From Cohaesibacter gelatinilyticus (GTDB taxonomy: Bacteria; Pseudomonadota; Alphaproteobacteria; Rhizobiales; Cohaesibacteraceae): 64,000 nucleotides of DNA. Positions within the stretch are counted from its first letter, which is position 1. Every line of letters starts with the position of its first letter. Under the pieces are notes generated by a model. It was not told where the DNA came from. It did not search any database and was given only the letters and a program-made list of their open reading frames with translations. The stretch covers positions 868,001-932,000 of the forward strand of contig NZ_OBEL01000001.1 in NCBI RefSeq assembly GCF_900215605.1. The letters are read 5' to 3'. Positions 26,889 to 36,099 of this stretch are shown in pieces. The position numbers were made by a program, and so were the translations under genes.

Positions 26889-27253
26889 TGTGATTAGGAG
26901 AAAAGTCAATTGCTATTTTCCAGTAATAGTATGGAAAAATAGGAGAAATTACAAAGTAGTTATTGGTTAATAATTTTTTTAACAGTAAAATTGCCTAGGA
27001 TATATATCCATTATTATTACCAAGGCTCTTCAAAGGTTTATATCTATTCGGTGAATATTGGTTAATTGTGACTCGATTTTTTTAGTCAGGTTCGTTATAG
27101 CGCAAACCAGAGCTTACCCTAAGGTCAGCTCAATAGAATAGGAATTTATTTTAGGTTTCGACCGGAATAGCTGGTGGTGGGCTGTGTTCTGGGATCAGAG
27201 ACAGGGCCTAATTCAAGCGTCCCGACTCTGCCCGGATTGCAAATTGCGGGGAT
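26889..27253. other. AT-rich intergenic region upstream of the LacI gene
   Basis: 365 bases with long A/T runs near 26950-27100 and no convincing gene. It carries the LacI gene promoter. GACTCGATTTTTTTAGTC near 27071 could form a weak hairpin. No operator of LacI type (AAGCGCTT core) was found here. Confidence 0.4.
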
Positions 27254-28333
27254 ATGGATGTGAAACCGAAGTTATCTGATGTGGCAAAATTTGCAGGCGT
27301 TAGTCTGGCAACAGCGGATCGCGTTATAAACAAGCGAAGCGGGGTGCGCGATGCTACCCGGCAGAAGGTGATGGATGCGGTTGCCAAGCTCGGATATGAA
27401 CCAGACCCTGTTGCTGCGCGCTTGGCTAGGTCTCGCAAACAGATCATTGCGATTGTGGTTCCCGGCGATGGTGATCGCCTGACAAAAAGCATCGAACATT
27501 ATTGGCATCTCATTCAAAAAAAATCTGTTCATGCGCGTGTTCAGCTTCGCATGGCCATCTATGACATGAACCGTCAGGAGACCATGCTCGAAGAACTGGA
27601 AAAGGTATGTCAGGAGGTCGATGGAATACTGCTAAGCGCGCCGAATACGGAGCACACTCGACAGGCCGTCAGAAATATTACTGAAAAAGGCGTTCCAATC
27701 TTTAGCATCTTTTCACGTTTGTCCGATGGATATGCGAATAGATACATCGGATATGACCATTATAAGATTGGCCGGACTGCAACGCATTTGCTTAAGGTTT
27801 TGACAAACGGGAAAACAGGAAAAATCCTGACTTATTCCACTTTTCTGCAAATGATGGCTTACAAAGATCGGCTTGAAGGGCAGCAATCTTATCTGAATGA
27901 GCATGATTGGTCGTGTGAGCTGGTGCAGGTTCCTGTCCATCAGGACAGCACGGATCAGATCAAGGTTCTGGCTGACTATATCGACAACAACGAAGATGTT
28001 GTGGCATTGACTTGCCTGGGGCATGAAACCACCGATTTGATTGACCATCTTTCAAAACGGCCAACACGTTATGAGCACCTCAAGATCGTATCTGTCGTCA
28101 TTGATATGGAAAGACGAATTGTTGACGCTCTTTTGGGGGGGGAAATCGATGCAATCCTCTATCTGGATGCCAAAGAAGTGGCAAGGGTAGGGATCTCTGC
28201 ATTGATCGAAGATTTGGAGAAAAATTGTTATCAGAACGGCTTTGCAGACCTCGCTTCAAAAATTTTGGACTTCAATATTTTCGTGAAGGAAAATCTTCCT
28301 CATTGGGCACTATGTTTGCCCGAAGAAAGATAA
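27254..28333 (+). CDS. LacI family transcriptional regulator
   Basis: A 359-residue regulator. The N-terminal helix-turn-helix and hinge helix read LSDVAKFAGVSLATADRVIN, then DPVAARLARSRKQ. The effector domain (about 65-350) begins IIAIVVPGDGDR and has the periplasmic-binding-protein fold of the sugar-binding branch (IFSIFSRLSDGYANRYIGYD). The second half, DILYLDAKEVARVG-like, is less typical. No sugar operon adjoins it, so its target is unknown. A LacI-type operator-like palindrome upstream of oppA, 15 kb away, is the only such site noticed. Confidence 0.9.
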   Translation: MDVKPKLSDVAKFAGVSLATADRVINKRSGVRDATRQKVMDAVAKLGYEPDPVAARLARSRKQIIAIVVPGDGDRLTKSIEHYWHLIQKKSVHARVQLRMAIYDMNRQETMLEELEKVCQEVDGILLSAPNTEHTRQAVRNITEKGVPIFSIFSRLSDGYANRYIGYDHYKIGRTATHLLKVLTNGKTGKILTYSTFLQMMAYKDRLEGQQSYLNEHDWSCELVQVPVHQDSTDQIKVLADYIDNNEDVVALTCLGHETTDLIDHLSKRPTRYEHLKIVSVVIDMERRIVDALLGGEIDAILYLDAKEVARVGISALIEDLEKNCYQNGFADLASKILDFNIFVKENLPHWALCLPEER

Positions 28334-28687
28334 GCCTGATAGAAGTGGTAGGCGCATTCGTTGGTAACAATTGACCATGACATCAGGCAACCGTGGGAAA
28401 TTTGCTCGACAATAGTTTGGTTCTTGTGGAGTTTGCTGCCATATTTTGTTCATGGCTTTAGTGACTTGCAGGTCAATTTGCGCTTCAGGATTTTGCCTGT
28501 TCGTGCTTATGTTGCAATCACTTTGGTGCCTCTGGTAATTGCATAGACGCCAGAATTGGATAATATATTCCCTATGCGTTTCACTTGAATTCAGTTCTGA
28601 ACAAATGCAGTTCAGAGGAATATTGGTGTGCGGAAAGATAGGACGGCATAAAACAAACGCCACCTATAAGTGAAGAGGGAGAAAATT
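28334..28687. other. Intergenic region upstream of the GntR gene
   Basis: 354 bases without a recognisable gene. Near 28587-28618 the sequence TTCAGTTCTGAAC is followed by GCAGTTCAGAG, giving repeated CAGTTC blocks and a small dyad TTCAG/CTGAA that could serve the GntR regulator. No terminator of the LacI gene was found. Confidence 0.35.
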
Positions 28688-29350
28688 ATGGCGAGGTTGG
28701 TCCGACGCACAACCACGAATATTGTTGCTGACGAGATCCGTCAGCGGATTCTAAGGGGGCAGCTCAAAGAGGGAGAGCAAATTCGCCAGGAAGCTATTGC
28801 AACCGAGCTTGGGGTGTCACGTATTCCGGTACGTGAGGCATTGCGACAGTTGGAAGCCGAAGGTTTGATCACCCTTGTATCTCATAAAGGGGCAGAGGTA
28901 ACTCGCCTCGAGCCAAATGAAATCGCCGAATTGTTTGAAGTACGACTGATGCTGGAAAACAGGCTGTTTGGGCTGGCCATTAAACAGATTACAGCGGTGG
29001 ATTTGCAAGCAGCTCAAGAGTTGGTTGAGGCGATGAGGAATGATGCCAGAATTGAGGATTGGGGTAATCTGAACTGGCAATTTCATGAAACACTTTATCG
29101 ACCAGCGAATCGACCTGCAACGGTCAAGATCCTTCGAAGAGTGCATGATAATATCGACCGATATGTCCGACTTCAGATTGCATTGACTGATGATGCCAAG
29201 GATCAGGCTCATGAAGAGCACATGGGATTGATCAAAGCAGCCAGAGACAGGGATGAAGAAAGGGCCATTGCTCTCCTAACCAGCCATATCGAACATGTGA
29301 AGGATCAATTGCTGGAAACCATCAAGGATAGAGACAGCGTGGGCGACTAA
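28688..29350 (+). CDS. GntR family regulator with FCD domain
   Basis: A 220-residue FadR-subfamily regulator. The winged helix is at 8-75 (ADEIRQRILRGQLKEGEQIR and ELGVSRIPVREALRQLEAEG). The alpha-helical FCD ligand domain follows, with ELFEVRLMLENRLFGLA, NWQFHETLYRPANRP and DEHMGLIKAARDRD-like helices that hold a metal site (Asp and His residues) in relatives. Start ATG 28688 has GAGGGAG upstream. No operon partner is evident, so the ligand, usually a small organic acid, is unknown. Confidence 0.92.
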   Translation: MARLVRRTTTNIVADEIRQRILRGQLKEGEQIRQEAIATELGVSRIPVREALRQLEAEGLITLVSHKGAEVTRLEPNEIAELFEVRLMLENRLFGLAIKQITAVDLQAAQELVEAMRNDARIEDWGNLNWQFHETLYRPANRPATVKILRRVHDNIDRYVRLQIALTDDAKDQAHEEHMGLIKAARDRDEERAIALLTSHIEHVKDQLLETIKDRDSVGD

Positions 29351-29429
29351 GTTCCTGTATCACATGCTTTATCGCATTGACGCGAAAATAACGCCAAGTC
29401 GGGAATATTCCGCCGCAAAAAATCTTTCC

Positions 29430-29747
29430 CTAGCGAGCTAGAAATGAGAGTGTTTGGGTTGTCGAGCGCTGACCAGAAGCTTCAGATCCTATGGGTAGAG
29501 GAGTACGTGGCAGTTCACAGTAAAAGTATCCATCGAATAAATGCGCACGGCTACCAATTCTAACCACCATGGGAGAGCGTTCTGCCACAGGGGTCGGGAT
29601 GTTGGCGATCAGTGGGCGGCGTTTTTCAACTTGTGTGGCTGCCAGAACTGAGTTGGGTAGGAAGCCCGGAAACGCGACTGCCTCGATAGTTGTGGTGCTG
29701 GTCACTGCCGTCAATGCGATAGCTGCGCATGAAATCTGTTTCAACAT
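29430..29747 (-). CDS. Small secreted protein of unknown function
   Basis: A 105-residue protein with no family I recognise. It has an N-terminal export signal (ISCAAIALTAVTSTTTIEAVA, in part) and a mature part rich in Pro, Arg and Ser with one Cys (YFYCELPRTP). Support for it being real is the strong ribosome site AGGAGGAAGG upstream of ATG 29747 and the signal peptide. Against it, there is no repeat or motif and no neighbour. It may be a lineage-specific periplasmic protein. Confidence 0.55.
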   Translation of the reverse strand: MLKQISCAAIALTAVTSTTTIEAVAFPGFLPNSVLAATQVEKRRPLIANIPTPVAERSPMVVRIGSRAHLFDGYFYCELPRTPLPIGSEASGQRSTTQTLSFLAR

Positions 29748-30129
29748 TTTTGCTGCCTTCCTCCTGATAAGAAGAGCAAGGTCCCTGTACTCATGACTTC
29801 GATCAGATCTGAGGTCTGATTAAGTTTGGGAATATGTCCGAGAAAGGTTAATATCCGGCCTGAGAAGCAGGCGATATTGGTGCTGAAACAGTCTGGAAGA
29901 ACGGAAATTGATTATTATGCTTTCCAAGAAGTTAAATGTAAATTCCGAAAAAAATAAATTAAGTAATTGAAAGTAAATGTAAAATTATATTTTTACGGTA
30001 ATGTTATCGCAATTGTAGAGCTTGTGGCTCCATAACTTCGTTTGCTTAATGAGATGTAAATGCTGCGCTGGGTTGATCGGAGTGGTGCTTGGTTCAGAGC
30101 AAGAGCAGAACAGATGACGACAGCTGGTT
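29748..30129. other. Intergenic region, no gene seen
   Basis: 382 bases between two minus-strand genes, AT-rich around 29930-30010. They carry the promoter of the small secreted protein gene. No terminator, repeat or RNA was recognised. Confidence 0.4.
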
Positions 30130-30825
30130 TTACCTATCAATAGACTTATCCGATGATAGTTGTTTCAGGGCGTCAGGTAGATCACCAAAAGACGAGAGCA
30201 GCACATCTGGAGACAAATCAGCCATAGCGACGGTGCTATAGCCGTAGTCGAAACCAATGATCGGGATGCAAGCATTTCTTGCTCCATCAACATCGGGTGA
30301 GGCATCTCCCACCATCACACTTCGGTCAAGTGAAGTGCCCGCGCGGTCTGCCGTAATTGCCAGATGATCGCGGTGCGGTTTGCGATTGGGAACGCTGTCA
30401 GATCCACATATAGCAGCAAAATATTTGGACAGATCCAGTCGATCAAGTAATTCAACGGCCAGATATTCAGGCTTGTTGGTGCATATTGCGAGGCGATATC
30501 CTTCTTCATAAAGACTGGGAATAACATCCCACACACCATCATATGCTTGGCTCTCCACACAGATATTTTCTTCATAATATGCCCGAAAGACGCCATGAAC
30601 CTGGGCTAGTTGTGCTTCATCTATTCCCAAATCGTGATATTCATAGCCTTTTTGGAGCATTGCCAACGCTCCTAAGCCGACATATGGCCGGACTAGTTCT
30701 CCGGGTACCGCAGGTAAATTCTGTCTGGCGAAAACATGATTGACCGCGTTTATAAGATCCGGAGCTGTATCAACCAGTGTTCCATCAAGATCAAAGAGAA
30801 GGCTCGTAAAAGGGGATGCGACCAT
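30130..30825 (-). CDS. HAD family hydrolase, phosphoglycolate phosphatase-like
   Basis: A 231-residue HAD phosphatase of Gph type. Motif I is LLFDLDGTLVDTAPDLINAV with the nucleophile Asp, motif II is AICTNKPEYLA, motif III holds the Lys of NRKPHRDHL, and motif IV is GDASPDVDGARNACIPIIGF. The cap domain (about 20-85) carries the PYVGLGA pattern of phosphoglycolate phosphatases. In Gph proteins motif III is usually KPHPxPL; the HRDH version here leaves the substrate open. ATG 30825 was chosen because it directly precedes the HAD core; the frame is open to 30888. Confidence 0.85.
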   Translation of the reverse strand: MVASPFTSLLFDLDGTLVDTAPDLINAVNHVFARQNLPAVPGELVRPYVGLGALAMLQKGYEYHDLGIDEAQLAQVHGVFRAYYEENICVESQAYDGVWDVIPSLYEEGYRLAICTNKPEYLAVELLDRLDLSKYFAAICGSDSVPNRKPHRDHLAITADRAGTSLDRSVMVGDASPDVDGARNACIPIIGFDYGYSTVAMADLSPDVLLSSFGDLPDALKQLSSDKSIDR

Positions 30826-31483
30826 GATTGATAATCTCACTGAATGAACATCGCCCGATAAGGCGTGTTGAGCTGAACCTTGAAGCAAACAACAAGCTGG
30901 CCCGTCTCATCGGCCATGTTGTCCAAACTGGCTTATCTCATTCTCAAAAATGGTGCAACTCCACGACATTGAGTGAAACTGACGTTGGATTGACATCACA
31001 TGCATGATAAGAGCGTCGCAATGATATTTGTTGTGCCGTTATTTAAGATACACTCTATCTGGATCTCCAGTTATGCTTGATCAAAGGCAATGGAGGATAT
31101 CCCGGGTGCATTCCCTCTAACGATTGAGGTCATATTTGTCAGCCCTGAAGCCACCTGGATGGCGGCGAACAATATATGTGTTCGTTTTGGTTTGCATGGC
31201 GACGTTGTCTTGCGTAAAACAACAAACAACAGGACTTTTGTCAAAAATGAGCACCATTTTGTTCGGGATGCCCCTTTTGGCCGCATTTCTGATGTATATG
31301 GTTCGGATAAGGTCTTGAGAGCGGTCACGGGAGTTGTGGAAACCGGGCTATTATCATGGGCCAAGGCGGCATCACAGTTATGGAGCCGGTTGACGCAAAA
31401 GCGGAACCGGAGGAAATATCGACTAACTCCCAATTCATCCGGCGAGATGATGGGAAATTGCACTATTAGAGGATGGTAAACGG
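30826..31483. other. Long region without a confident gene
   Basis: 658 bases. Open frames overlap on both strands (129 codons at 31090-31479 plus, 144 codons at 31071-31505 minus), neither with a ribosome site, signal or known motif. At least one is chance and both may be. The region carries promoters for the HAD gene and the DUF2059 gene. In some Hyphomicrobiales rpiA stands between gph and the DUF2059 gene; nothing like RpiA is seen here. Confidence 0.4.
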
Positions 31484-31996
31484 ATGAAATCGACCTTGCG
31501 CGCAACTCTTGTAGCCGGTCTAGTTGTCATTGGCGCTATGGCCGTGGGTGCTCAGGCACAAAGCGCGACCGATGGTAAAAAAGACACTCATTTGCAGGCT
31601 GCTATTGCAGTGGTGGAAGCAACAAATACGTTGCCAAAATATGAGGACCAGATCGACCTGATCAAGAAAAATGCCAAGGTATGGCTGATCAGACAAAATC
31701 CTGCCCTTGAAAAGGTGATCAGTGAATCTGTTGAAAAGCAAGCTAAGGTATTGTCTAGTAATGAGAATTTGTTGCTCGATAACGTTGCTACGGTTTGGGC
31801 TTCTTATTTCTCTGAGGAAGAACTTAAAGAGCTGCAAGTATTCTTCAAAAGCGAAGTCGGCCAGAAACTCGGCTCTTATCAGGCTCGGATCATCGGTGAA
31901 TCCATTGGGTCCGTACAGAAAATCAGCCAGACCCTGACTGCCGGTCTGGTAAATTCTGTGAAAGAAGACTTGGGCAAGAAGGGTCACAAGTTCTGA
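31484..31996 (+). CDS. DUF2059 domain periplasmic protein
   Basis: A 170-residue exported protein. The signal peptide is LRATLVAGLVVIGAMAVGA with cleavage near AQA-QSA. The helical DUF2059 domain occupies the C-terminal half (WASYFSEEELKELQVFFKSE, VGQKLGSYQARIIGES). The family is widespread in proteobacteria and its function is unknown. In Hyphomicrobiales it is commonly next to gor, as here, but a terminator and 280 bases lie between the two genes. Confidence 0.88.
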   Translation: MKSTLRATLVAGLVVIGAMAVGAQAQSATDGKKDTHLQAAIAVVEATNTLPKYEDQIDLIKKNAKVWLIRQNPALEKVISESVEKQAKVLSSNENLLLDNVATVWASYFSEEELKELQVFFKSEVGQKLGSYQARIIGESIGSVQKISQTLTAGLVNSVKEDLGKKGHKF

Positions 31997-32025
31997 TCTC
32001 GATGAACGAGATGAAAAATTGAGAA

Positions 32026-32050
32026 GCCACCCAACACGGGTGGTTTTTTT
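32026..32050 (+). terminator. Terminator of the DUF2059 gene
   Basis: CCACCC-AACAC-GGGTGG is a six-pair hairpin followed by TTTTTTT. The remaining bases up to the gor start hold no recognisable gene. Confidence 0.9.
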
Positions 32051-32307
32051 ATATTCGTGATCCAAATCGAGAATTTGTGATGTCTCTGTGATCATTCGCG
32101 TCATCTTGCGCCTTTTAATACTCTACAAGATGCCTATGTTGAGCGGAATGGGATGAATGGGGATGGTCTGTTTGGGTACCACAGTGATTTGTCGGAGCTT
32201 TTGGCAGCGATGATGTTTGCTGGAAACTGATTTGTTCCTCTCAAGAATCAGACCATAAATGAAGATATGCGATCAATGCTCTTTTGCGGGCAATAAGAGG
32301 CAAGATA

Positions 32308-33681
32308 ATGAGTGAATTCGATTATGATCTGTTTGTCATCGGCGCTGGCTCCGGTGGTGTTCGTGCGGCGCGTATGGCAGCAACCTATGGCGCCAAGGTG
32401 GCGATTGCAGAAGAGTATCGGGTAGGTGGCACCTGCGTCATTCGAGGGTGTGTGCCGAAAAAGCTGATGGTCTACGCTTCCAAGTTTGCCCATGATTTCA
32501 AGGATGCAACGGGATTTGGTTGGACAGTAGGCGAAACCAATTTCGACTGGAACACACTGATTGAGCGCAAGGACAAGGAAATCGATCGTCTGAATGGCCT
32601 CTATATGCAGAATTTGGAGCGTCACAAGGTTGAAATCATTCATTCTCGTGCTGAAATAGAGGCGCCTCACCGGGTGCGCCTGGTCGGAGAAAACCGCCAT
32701 GTCAGTGCAAGGCATATCCTGATAGCGACAGGTGGTCGTCCAAATTTCGCTGCCGATCTGCCGGGAGCTGAGCATATGATCACCTCCAATGAGGTCTTCC
32801 ATCTGGAAGAAAAACCCGAACGTGTCGTTGTTGTCGGTGGTGGCTATATTGCTTTGGAATTTGCTGGTATCTTCAATGGCTTGGGCGTCGATACAACTGT
32901 TTTGTACCGCGGTGAGGAAATCCTGCGTGGTTTTGATGACGATATTCGTGCCACTTTGCACGAGGAAATGGAAAAGCAAGGTGTCAAGGTTATCTGTGGT
33001 GATCTGATCGAAGCGATTGACAAAGGATCGGAGGGCCTCTCAATTCGGACCAAAGAGGGCCGTGTATTGGTTGCCGATCAGGTGCTGTCCGCAATCGGCC
33101 GCTCTCCTTACACAGAAGGTTTGGGGTTGGATCGCGTTGGTGTGGAGTTGGACAAAACAGGAGCCATCAAGGTCGATGAATACAGCCGCACCAATGTTGA
33201 TCATGTCTTTGCTGTTGGTGACGTGACAAACCGTGTGAATCTGACCCCTGTTGCAATCCGTGAAGGCGCGGCGTTGGTGGAAACTCTCTATAACAACAAT
33301 CCGACCAAGATTGACTACAAGGATATTCCGACCGCAGTCTTCACTCAGCCTGAAATTGGTACGGTTGGGCTCACCCAGGTTCAAGCTGAACAGAGCTATG
33401 ACAATCTCGATATCTATATGGCCAAGTTCCGCCCAATGAAAAATACGTTGGCAGGCAATGATGAAAAGATGCTGATGAAGATCATTGTCGATGCTGATAG
33501 CGACAGGGTTGTAGGCTGTCATATATTGGGGCCGGATTCAGGTGAAATGTCCCAGCTTCTGGGCATAGCGGTAAAAATGGGAGCGACAAAAGCTGATTTT
33601 GACGCAACAATGGCTGTGCATCCAACAGCCGCAGAAGAGTTGGTGACGATGAAAGAACCATCGACGCGGATCCGCAAGTAA
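32308..33681 (+). CDS. gor: Glutathione-disulfide reductase
   Basis: A 457-residue FAD flavoenzyme that reduces oxidised glutathione with NADPH in the cytoplasm. The FAD motif is FVIGAGSGGVRAARMAA, the redox pair is GGTCVIRGCVPKK (Cys 43 and 48), and the NADPH domain has VVVVGGGYIALEFAGIFNGL. The interface domain ends with MAVHPTAAEELVTM, the conserved His-Pro-Thr-x-x-Glu active site. ATG 32308 was chosen for its AGAGG site. It is followed by its own terminator. Confidence 0.96.
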   Translation: MSEFDYDLFVIGAGSGGVRAARMAATYGAKVAIAEEYRVGGTCVIRGCVPKKLMVYASKFAHDFKDATGFGWTVGETNFDWNTLIERKDKEIDRLNGLYMQNLERHKVEIIHSRAEIEAPHRVRLVGENRHVSARHILIATGGRPNFAADLPGAEHMITSNEVFHLEEKPERVVVVGGGYIALEFAGIFNGLGVDTTVLYRGEEILRGFDDDIRATLHEEMEKQGVKVICGDLIEAIDKGSEGLSIRTKEGRVLVADQVLSAIGRSPYTEGLGLDRVGVELDKTGAIKVDEYSRTNVDHVFAVGDVTNRVNLTPVAIREGAALVETLYNNNPTKIDYKDIPTAVFTQPEIGTVGLTQVQAEQSYDNLDIYMAKFRPMKNTLAGNDEKMLMKIIVDADSDRVVGCHILGPDSGEMSQLLGIAVKMGATKADFDATMAVHPTAAEELVTMKEPSTRIRK

Positions 33682-33701
33682 AAGACAGAAATATCAAAAT
33701 T

Positions 33702-33730
33702 GGGCTCAACCATCTGGTTGGGCCTTTTTT
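33702..33730 (+). terminator. Terminator of gor
   Basis: GGGCTCAACC and GGTTGGGCC pair over nine positions with one G-U, loop ATCT, tail TTTTTT. Confidence 0.88.
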
Positions 33731-33770
33731 GTAAGCAATGAATATGATCAGGAAAGAGCGGGGAAAGTGA

Positions 33771-34307
33771 ATGGCCTTGCTGATACGTGCAGCGACATCG
33801 ACCGACAGGAGCGCTTTGGTGCAAATCGGCCTAACCGCTTGGATATCAGGAATTGCGCCTTTGCTGGATGATTTATGCTCTGAAGAACTCATTGAGATCG
33901 AGAAGTTATTCGACGATTTTATCAGCGCGCATTTTTGGGACGATCGCCAAAAGAATTCAGATGACTCGACAGGATGTGCCAGTTATCTCTTTTGTGCAGA
34001 TCTTGGCGGCCAGGTCGTTGGTTTCTATGCCCTGCAAACCAGTTTAGGTAAAAATGGATATCTATCCGATCTATGGGTGGCCCCTCAATGGCAGGGGCAG
34101 GGTATTGCAACCCCTTTGATACAGGATGCGCTGGATAAATGCCGCCAAAATCACCAAACTGGTCTGGCACTGAAATTGCTGGCAAATAATAGGCGTGCTC
34201 AGGCTTTTTATGAAAAAAACGGTTTTTCAGAAACCCGTAGTATCTCTGTTTTTGATCCAATGCTAAAACGCCATCTGCCAAGGCTGGAAATGCTCTGTCG
34301 TTTTTGA
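33771..34307 (+). CDS. GNAT family N-acetyltransferase
   Basis: A 178-residue acetyltransferase. The acetyl-CoA-binding motif A is LSDLWVAPQWQGQGIATPLI (about 98-117) with the Q-x-x-G-x-A pattern. It is followed by LKLLANNRRAQAFYEKNGFS, the usual motif B and final strand. The substrate is unknown. It starts shortly after the gor terminator and precedes a gamma-glutamylcyclotransferase-like gene by 42 bases, so the two may share a transcript. Confidence 0.88.
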   Translation: MALLIRAATSTDRSALVQIGLTAWISGIAPLLDDLCSEELIEIEKLFDDFISAHFWDDRQKNSDDSTGCASYLFCADLGGQVVGFYALQTSLGKNGYLSDLWVAPQWQGQGIATPLIQDALDKCRQNHQTGLALKLLANNRRAQAFYEKNGFSETRSISVFDPMLKRHLPRLEMLCRF

Positions 34308-34349
34308 TAAGACCCTTCCACTCGTTTTCCTTCCGCATGGGGCAAGATA

Positions 34350-34991
34350 TTGCCAATCAAGAAAATTCTCGACAATCCCGATCAATGGGTAGCGTATTTT
34401 GGTTATGGATCATTGGTCAATGACCGAACTCGCAATCTGGAGAGCTTTGGTTTGTCAGGTCGACTGAAAGGCTTTCGTCGTCAATGGCGAATGCGATCTG
34501 GTTATGGTGACACTGGTCAGCCGGGGAATGAGGGAGTGACTGCTCTTTCCGTTGACCGGGATGACAATGCCTATTGCGATGGTCTTTTGGTCTTCGATCA
34601 CAAGGACCATCTGCCACAGGTAGACAAACGCGAAGCCAATTATGATCGTTTGTCGCTGGATTTGGCGGATTTCGATTGTAATTTCGATATTCCGGCAGGC
34701 GTAGAAGCTTATATCTATATTGGCCAACCTCATTATACCCATTGGGCAGAAGGGGCCTTTCCAGTTCTTCAATCCTATATTGACGCGGTGATGCAAGGGT
34801 TTCTGGATAAGTTCGGTCACGCCGGACTTGAGCGGTTCATAAGCGAGACCGATGGATGGAGGGTGCCTATATTGCAAGATCGGCATAACCCAATTTATCC
34901 TCGTCCGGTGCTCCTCAATGCAAGTGAAGAGCAACTTTTCGATCAGTTATTGCAAAAGGTTGGCGGGCAACCGGTTGCCCTTGTGACTTAG
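34350..34991 (+). CDS. Gamma-glutamylcyclotransferase-like protein
   Basis: A 213-residue protein of the GGCT fold. The diagnostic N-terminal loop is VAYFGYGSLVNDRTRN, followed by LKGFRRQWRMRS and by VDKREANYDRLSLDL, where the Glu corresponds to the general base of cyclotransferases. Relatives (ChaC, GGCT) release 5-oxoproline from glutathione or gamma-glutamyl peptides. Placement 670 bases after gor suggests glutathione turnover, but that is inference. The start codon is TTG 34350 with GGGGCAAG upstream; no in-frame ATG lies before the conserved core. Confidence 0.8.
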   Translation: MPIKKILDNPDQWVAYFGYGSLVNDRTRNLESFGLSGRLKGFRRQWRMRSGYGDTGQPGNEGVTALSVDRDDNAYCDGLLVFDHKDHLPQVDKREANYDRLSLDLADFDCNFDIPAGVEAYIYIGQPHYTHWAEGAFPVLQSYIDAVMQGFLDKFGHAGLERFISETDGWRVPILQDRHNPIYPRPVLLNASEEQLFDQLLQKVGGQPVALVT

Positions 34992-35088
34992 GCACACTAT
35001 TTTTGATGAAAGCCAGACACTGATCTCCGGATAGAAGATCAGACAGATTTGGGAGCCATTGAATTGTGGGCTCCAGCCAAGGATATTT

Positions 35089-36012
35089 ATGGCAATGGAT
35101 GAAAAAGAAGAGAACGGCCTTACCAATCCCTTTCAGTCGTTCGATCCCGAAGGGAAAGCTGCTGATGAACATGAAGAGGCCGATAATCCCAAGCAGCGGG
35201 GCATCAAAGGTGTTCCGTTTCGGGTGATTGCACCCAATCTGGTGACATTAATGGCGCTCTGCGCTGGCCTTACTGGCGTTCGCATGGCGATTGAAGGCCG
35301 GTTCGAGCTTGCTCTCTACGCAATTCTGGCAGCTGCCTTGCTGGACGGTCTGGATGGCCGTATCGCGCGCTTGTTGAAAGGGTCCTCGCGCTTTGGAGCG
35401 GAACTGGACTCGCTAACCGATTTTGTGAATTTTGGTGTTGCACCAGCCTTGATGCTCCATGTTTGGATCCTGAAGGAGATTCCAAGCTTTGGCTGGATTG
35501 CGTCCCTGCTTTTCGCCATGTCCATGGTGTTGCGGCTAGCGCGCTTCAATGTGGCATTGGATGACAAGAATAAACCTGCTTGGCAGAAAGACTTCTTTGT
35601 GGGGGTACCGGCTCCGGCAGGGGCAATGTTGGTGTTACTGCCACTTTATCTGGAACAGGTAGGATTGCCTAAATATAGCGAAATGGCCCCCTTGGTGCTG
35701 GCTTATACATTGTTTGTTGCAATGCTCGTGGTTTCCTCTATCCCAACTTATTCAGGCAAGACCATCGGTGTGCGTATTCCAAGGGATCGTGTTTTACCTC
35801 TTTTTGTCGGTGTCATTGCCTGCGTTGCGCTTTTCTTCTCATATCCATGGGTGACACTCACTCTGATCTCACTTGGTTATTTGATCTCCATTCCTCTAGC
35901 GCGTCGTGCCTGGCACAGAGCCAACCGCGCAATGGGTGACAGCGCAGAAGCTGAGTTTGGTGATGTCAATTTTGGTGAGGATTTTGAAGAGACAGACAGC
36001 AATAAGAAGTAG
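35089..36012 (+). CDS. pssA: CDP-diacylglycerol--serine O-phosphatidyltransferase
   Basis: A 307-residue integral membrane enzyme that makes phosphatidylserine, the precursor of phosphatidylethanolamine. The acidic N-terminal tail (1-40) is followed by about eight helices. The CDP-alcohol phosphotransferase motif is complete: D89-G90, A93-R94, G103, D107 and D111 in GLDGRIARL and FGAELDSLTDF. The partner gene psd (decarboxylase), often upstream in this order, is absent here. ATG 35089 was chosen because of AAGGA upstream. A strong terminator follows. Confidence 0.93.
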   Translation: MAMDEKEENGLTNPFQSFDPEGKAADEHEEADNPKQRGIKGVPFRVIAPNLVTLMALCAGLTGVRMAIEGRFELALYAILAAALLDGLDGRIARLLKGSSRFGAELDSLTDFVNFGVAPALMLHVWILKEIPSFGWIASLLFAMSMVLRLARFNVALDDKNKPAWQKDFFVGVPAPAGAMLVLLPLYLEQVGLPKYSEMAPLVLAYTLFVAMLVVSSIPTYSGKTIGVRIPRDRVLPLFVGVIACVALFFSYPWVTLTLISLGYLISIPLARRAWHRANRAMGDSAEAEFGDVNFGEDFEETDSNKK

Positions 36013-36039
36013 TGATGAGTACTATGTGCTTTTAAAACA

Positions 36040-36076
36040 AAAAAGGGCGATGCTGATTATCAGCATCGCCCTTTTT
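36040..36076. terminator. Bidirectional terminator between pssA and the RND pump operon
   Basis: GGGCGATGCTGA-TTA-TCAGCATCGCCC is a perfect 12-pair hairpin flanked by AAAA and TTTTT, so it can stop both convergent transcripts. Confidence 0.95.
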
Positions 36077-36099
36077 CAGTTCTGATTGAGCCAGTTCAG

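Noticed and set aside
31071-31505. Overlapping frames of 129 (plus) and 144 (minus) codons
   Set aside because: They lie on opposite strands of the same DNA, neither has a ribosome site or familiar sequence, and the minus frame runs into the DUF2059 signal peptide. No gene is called.
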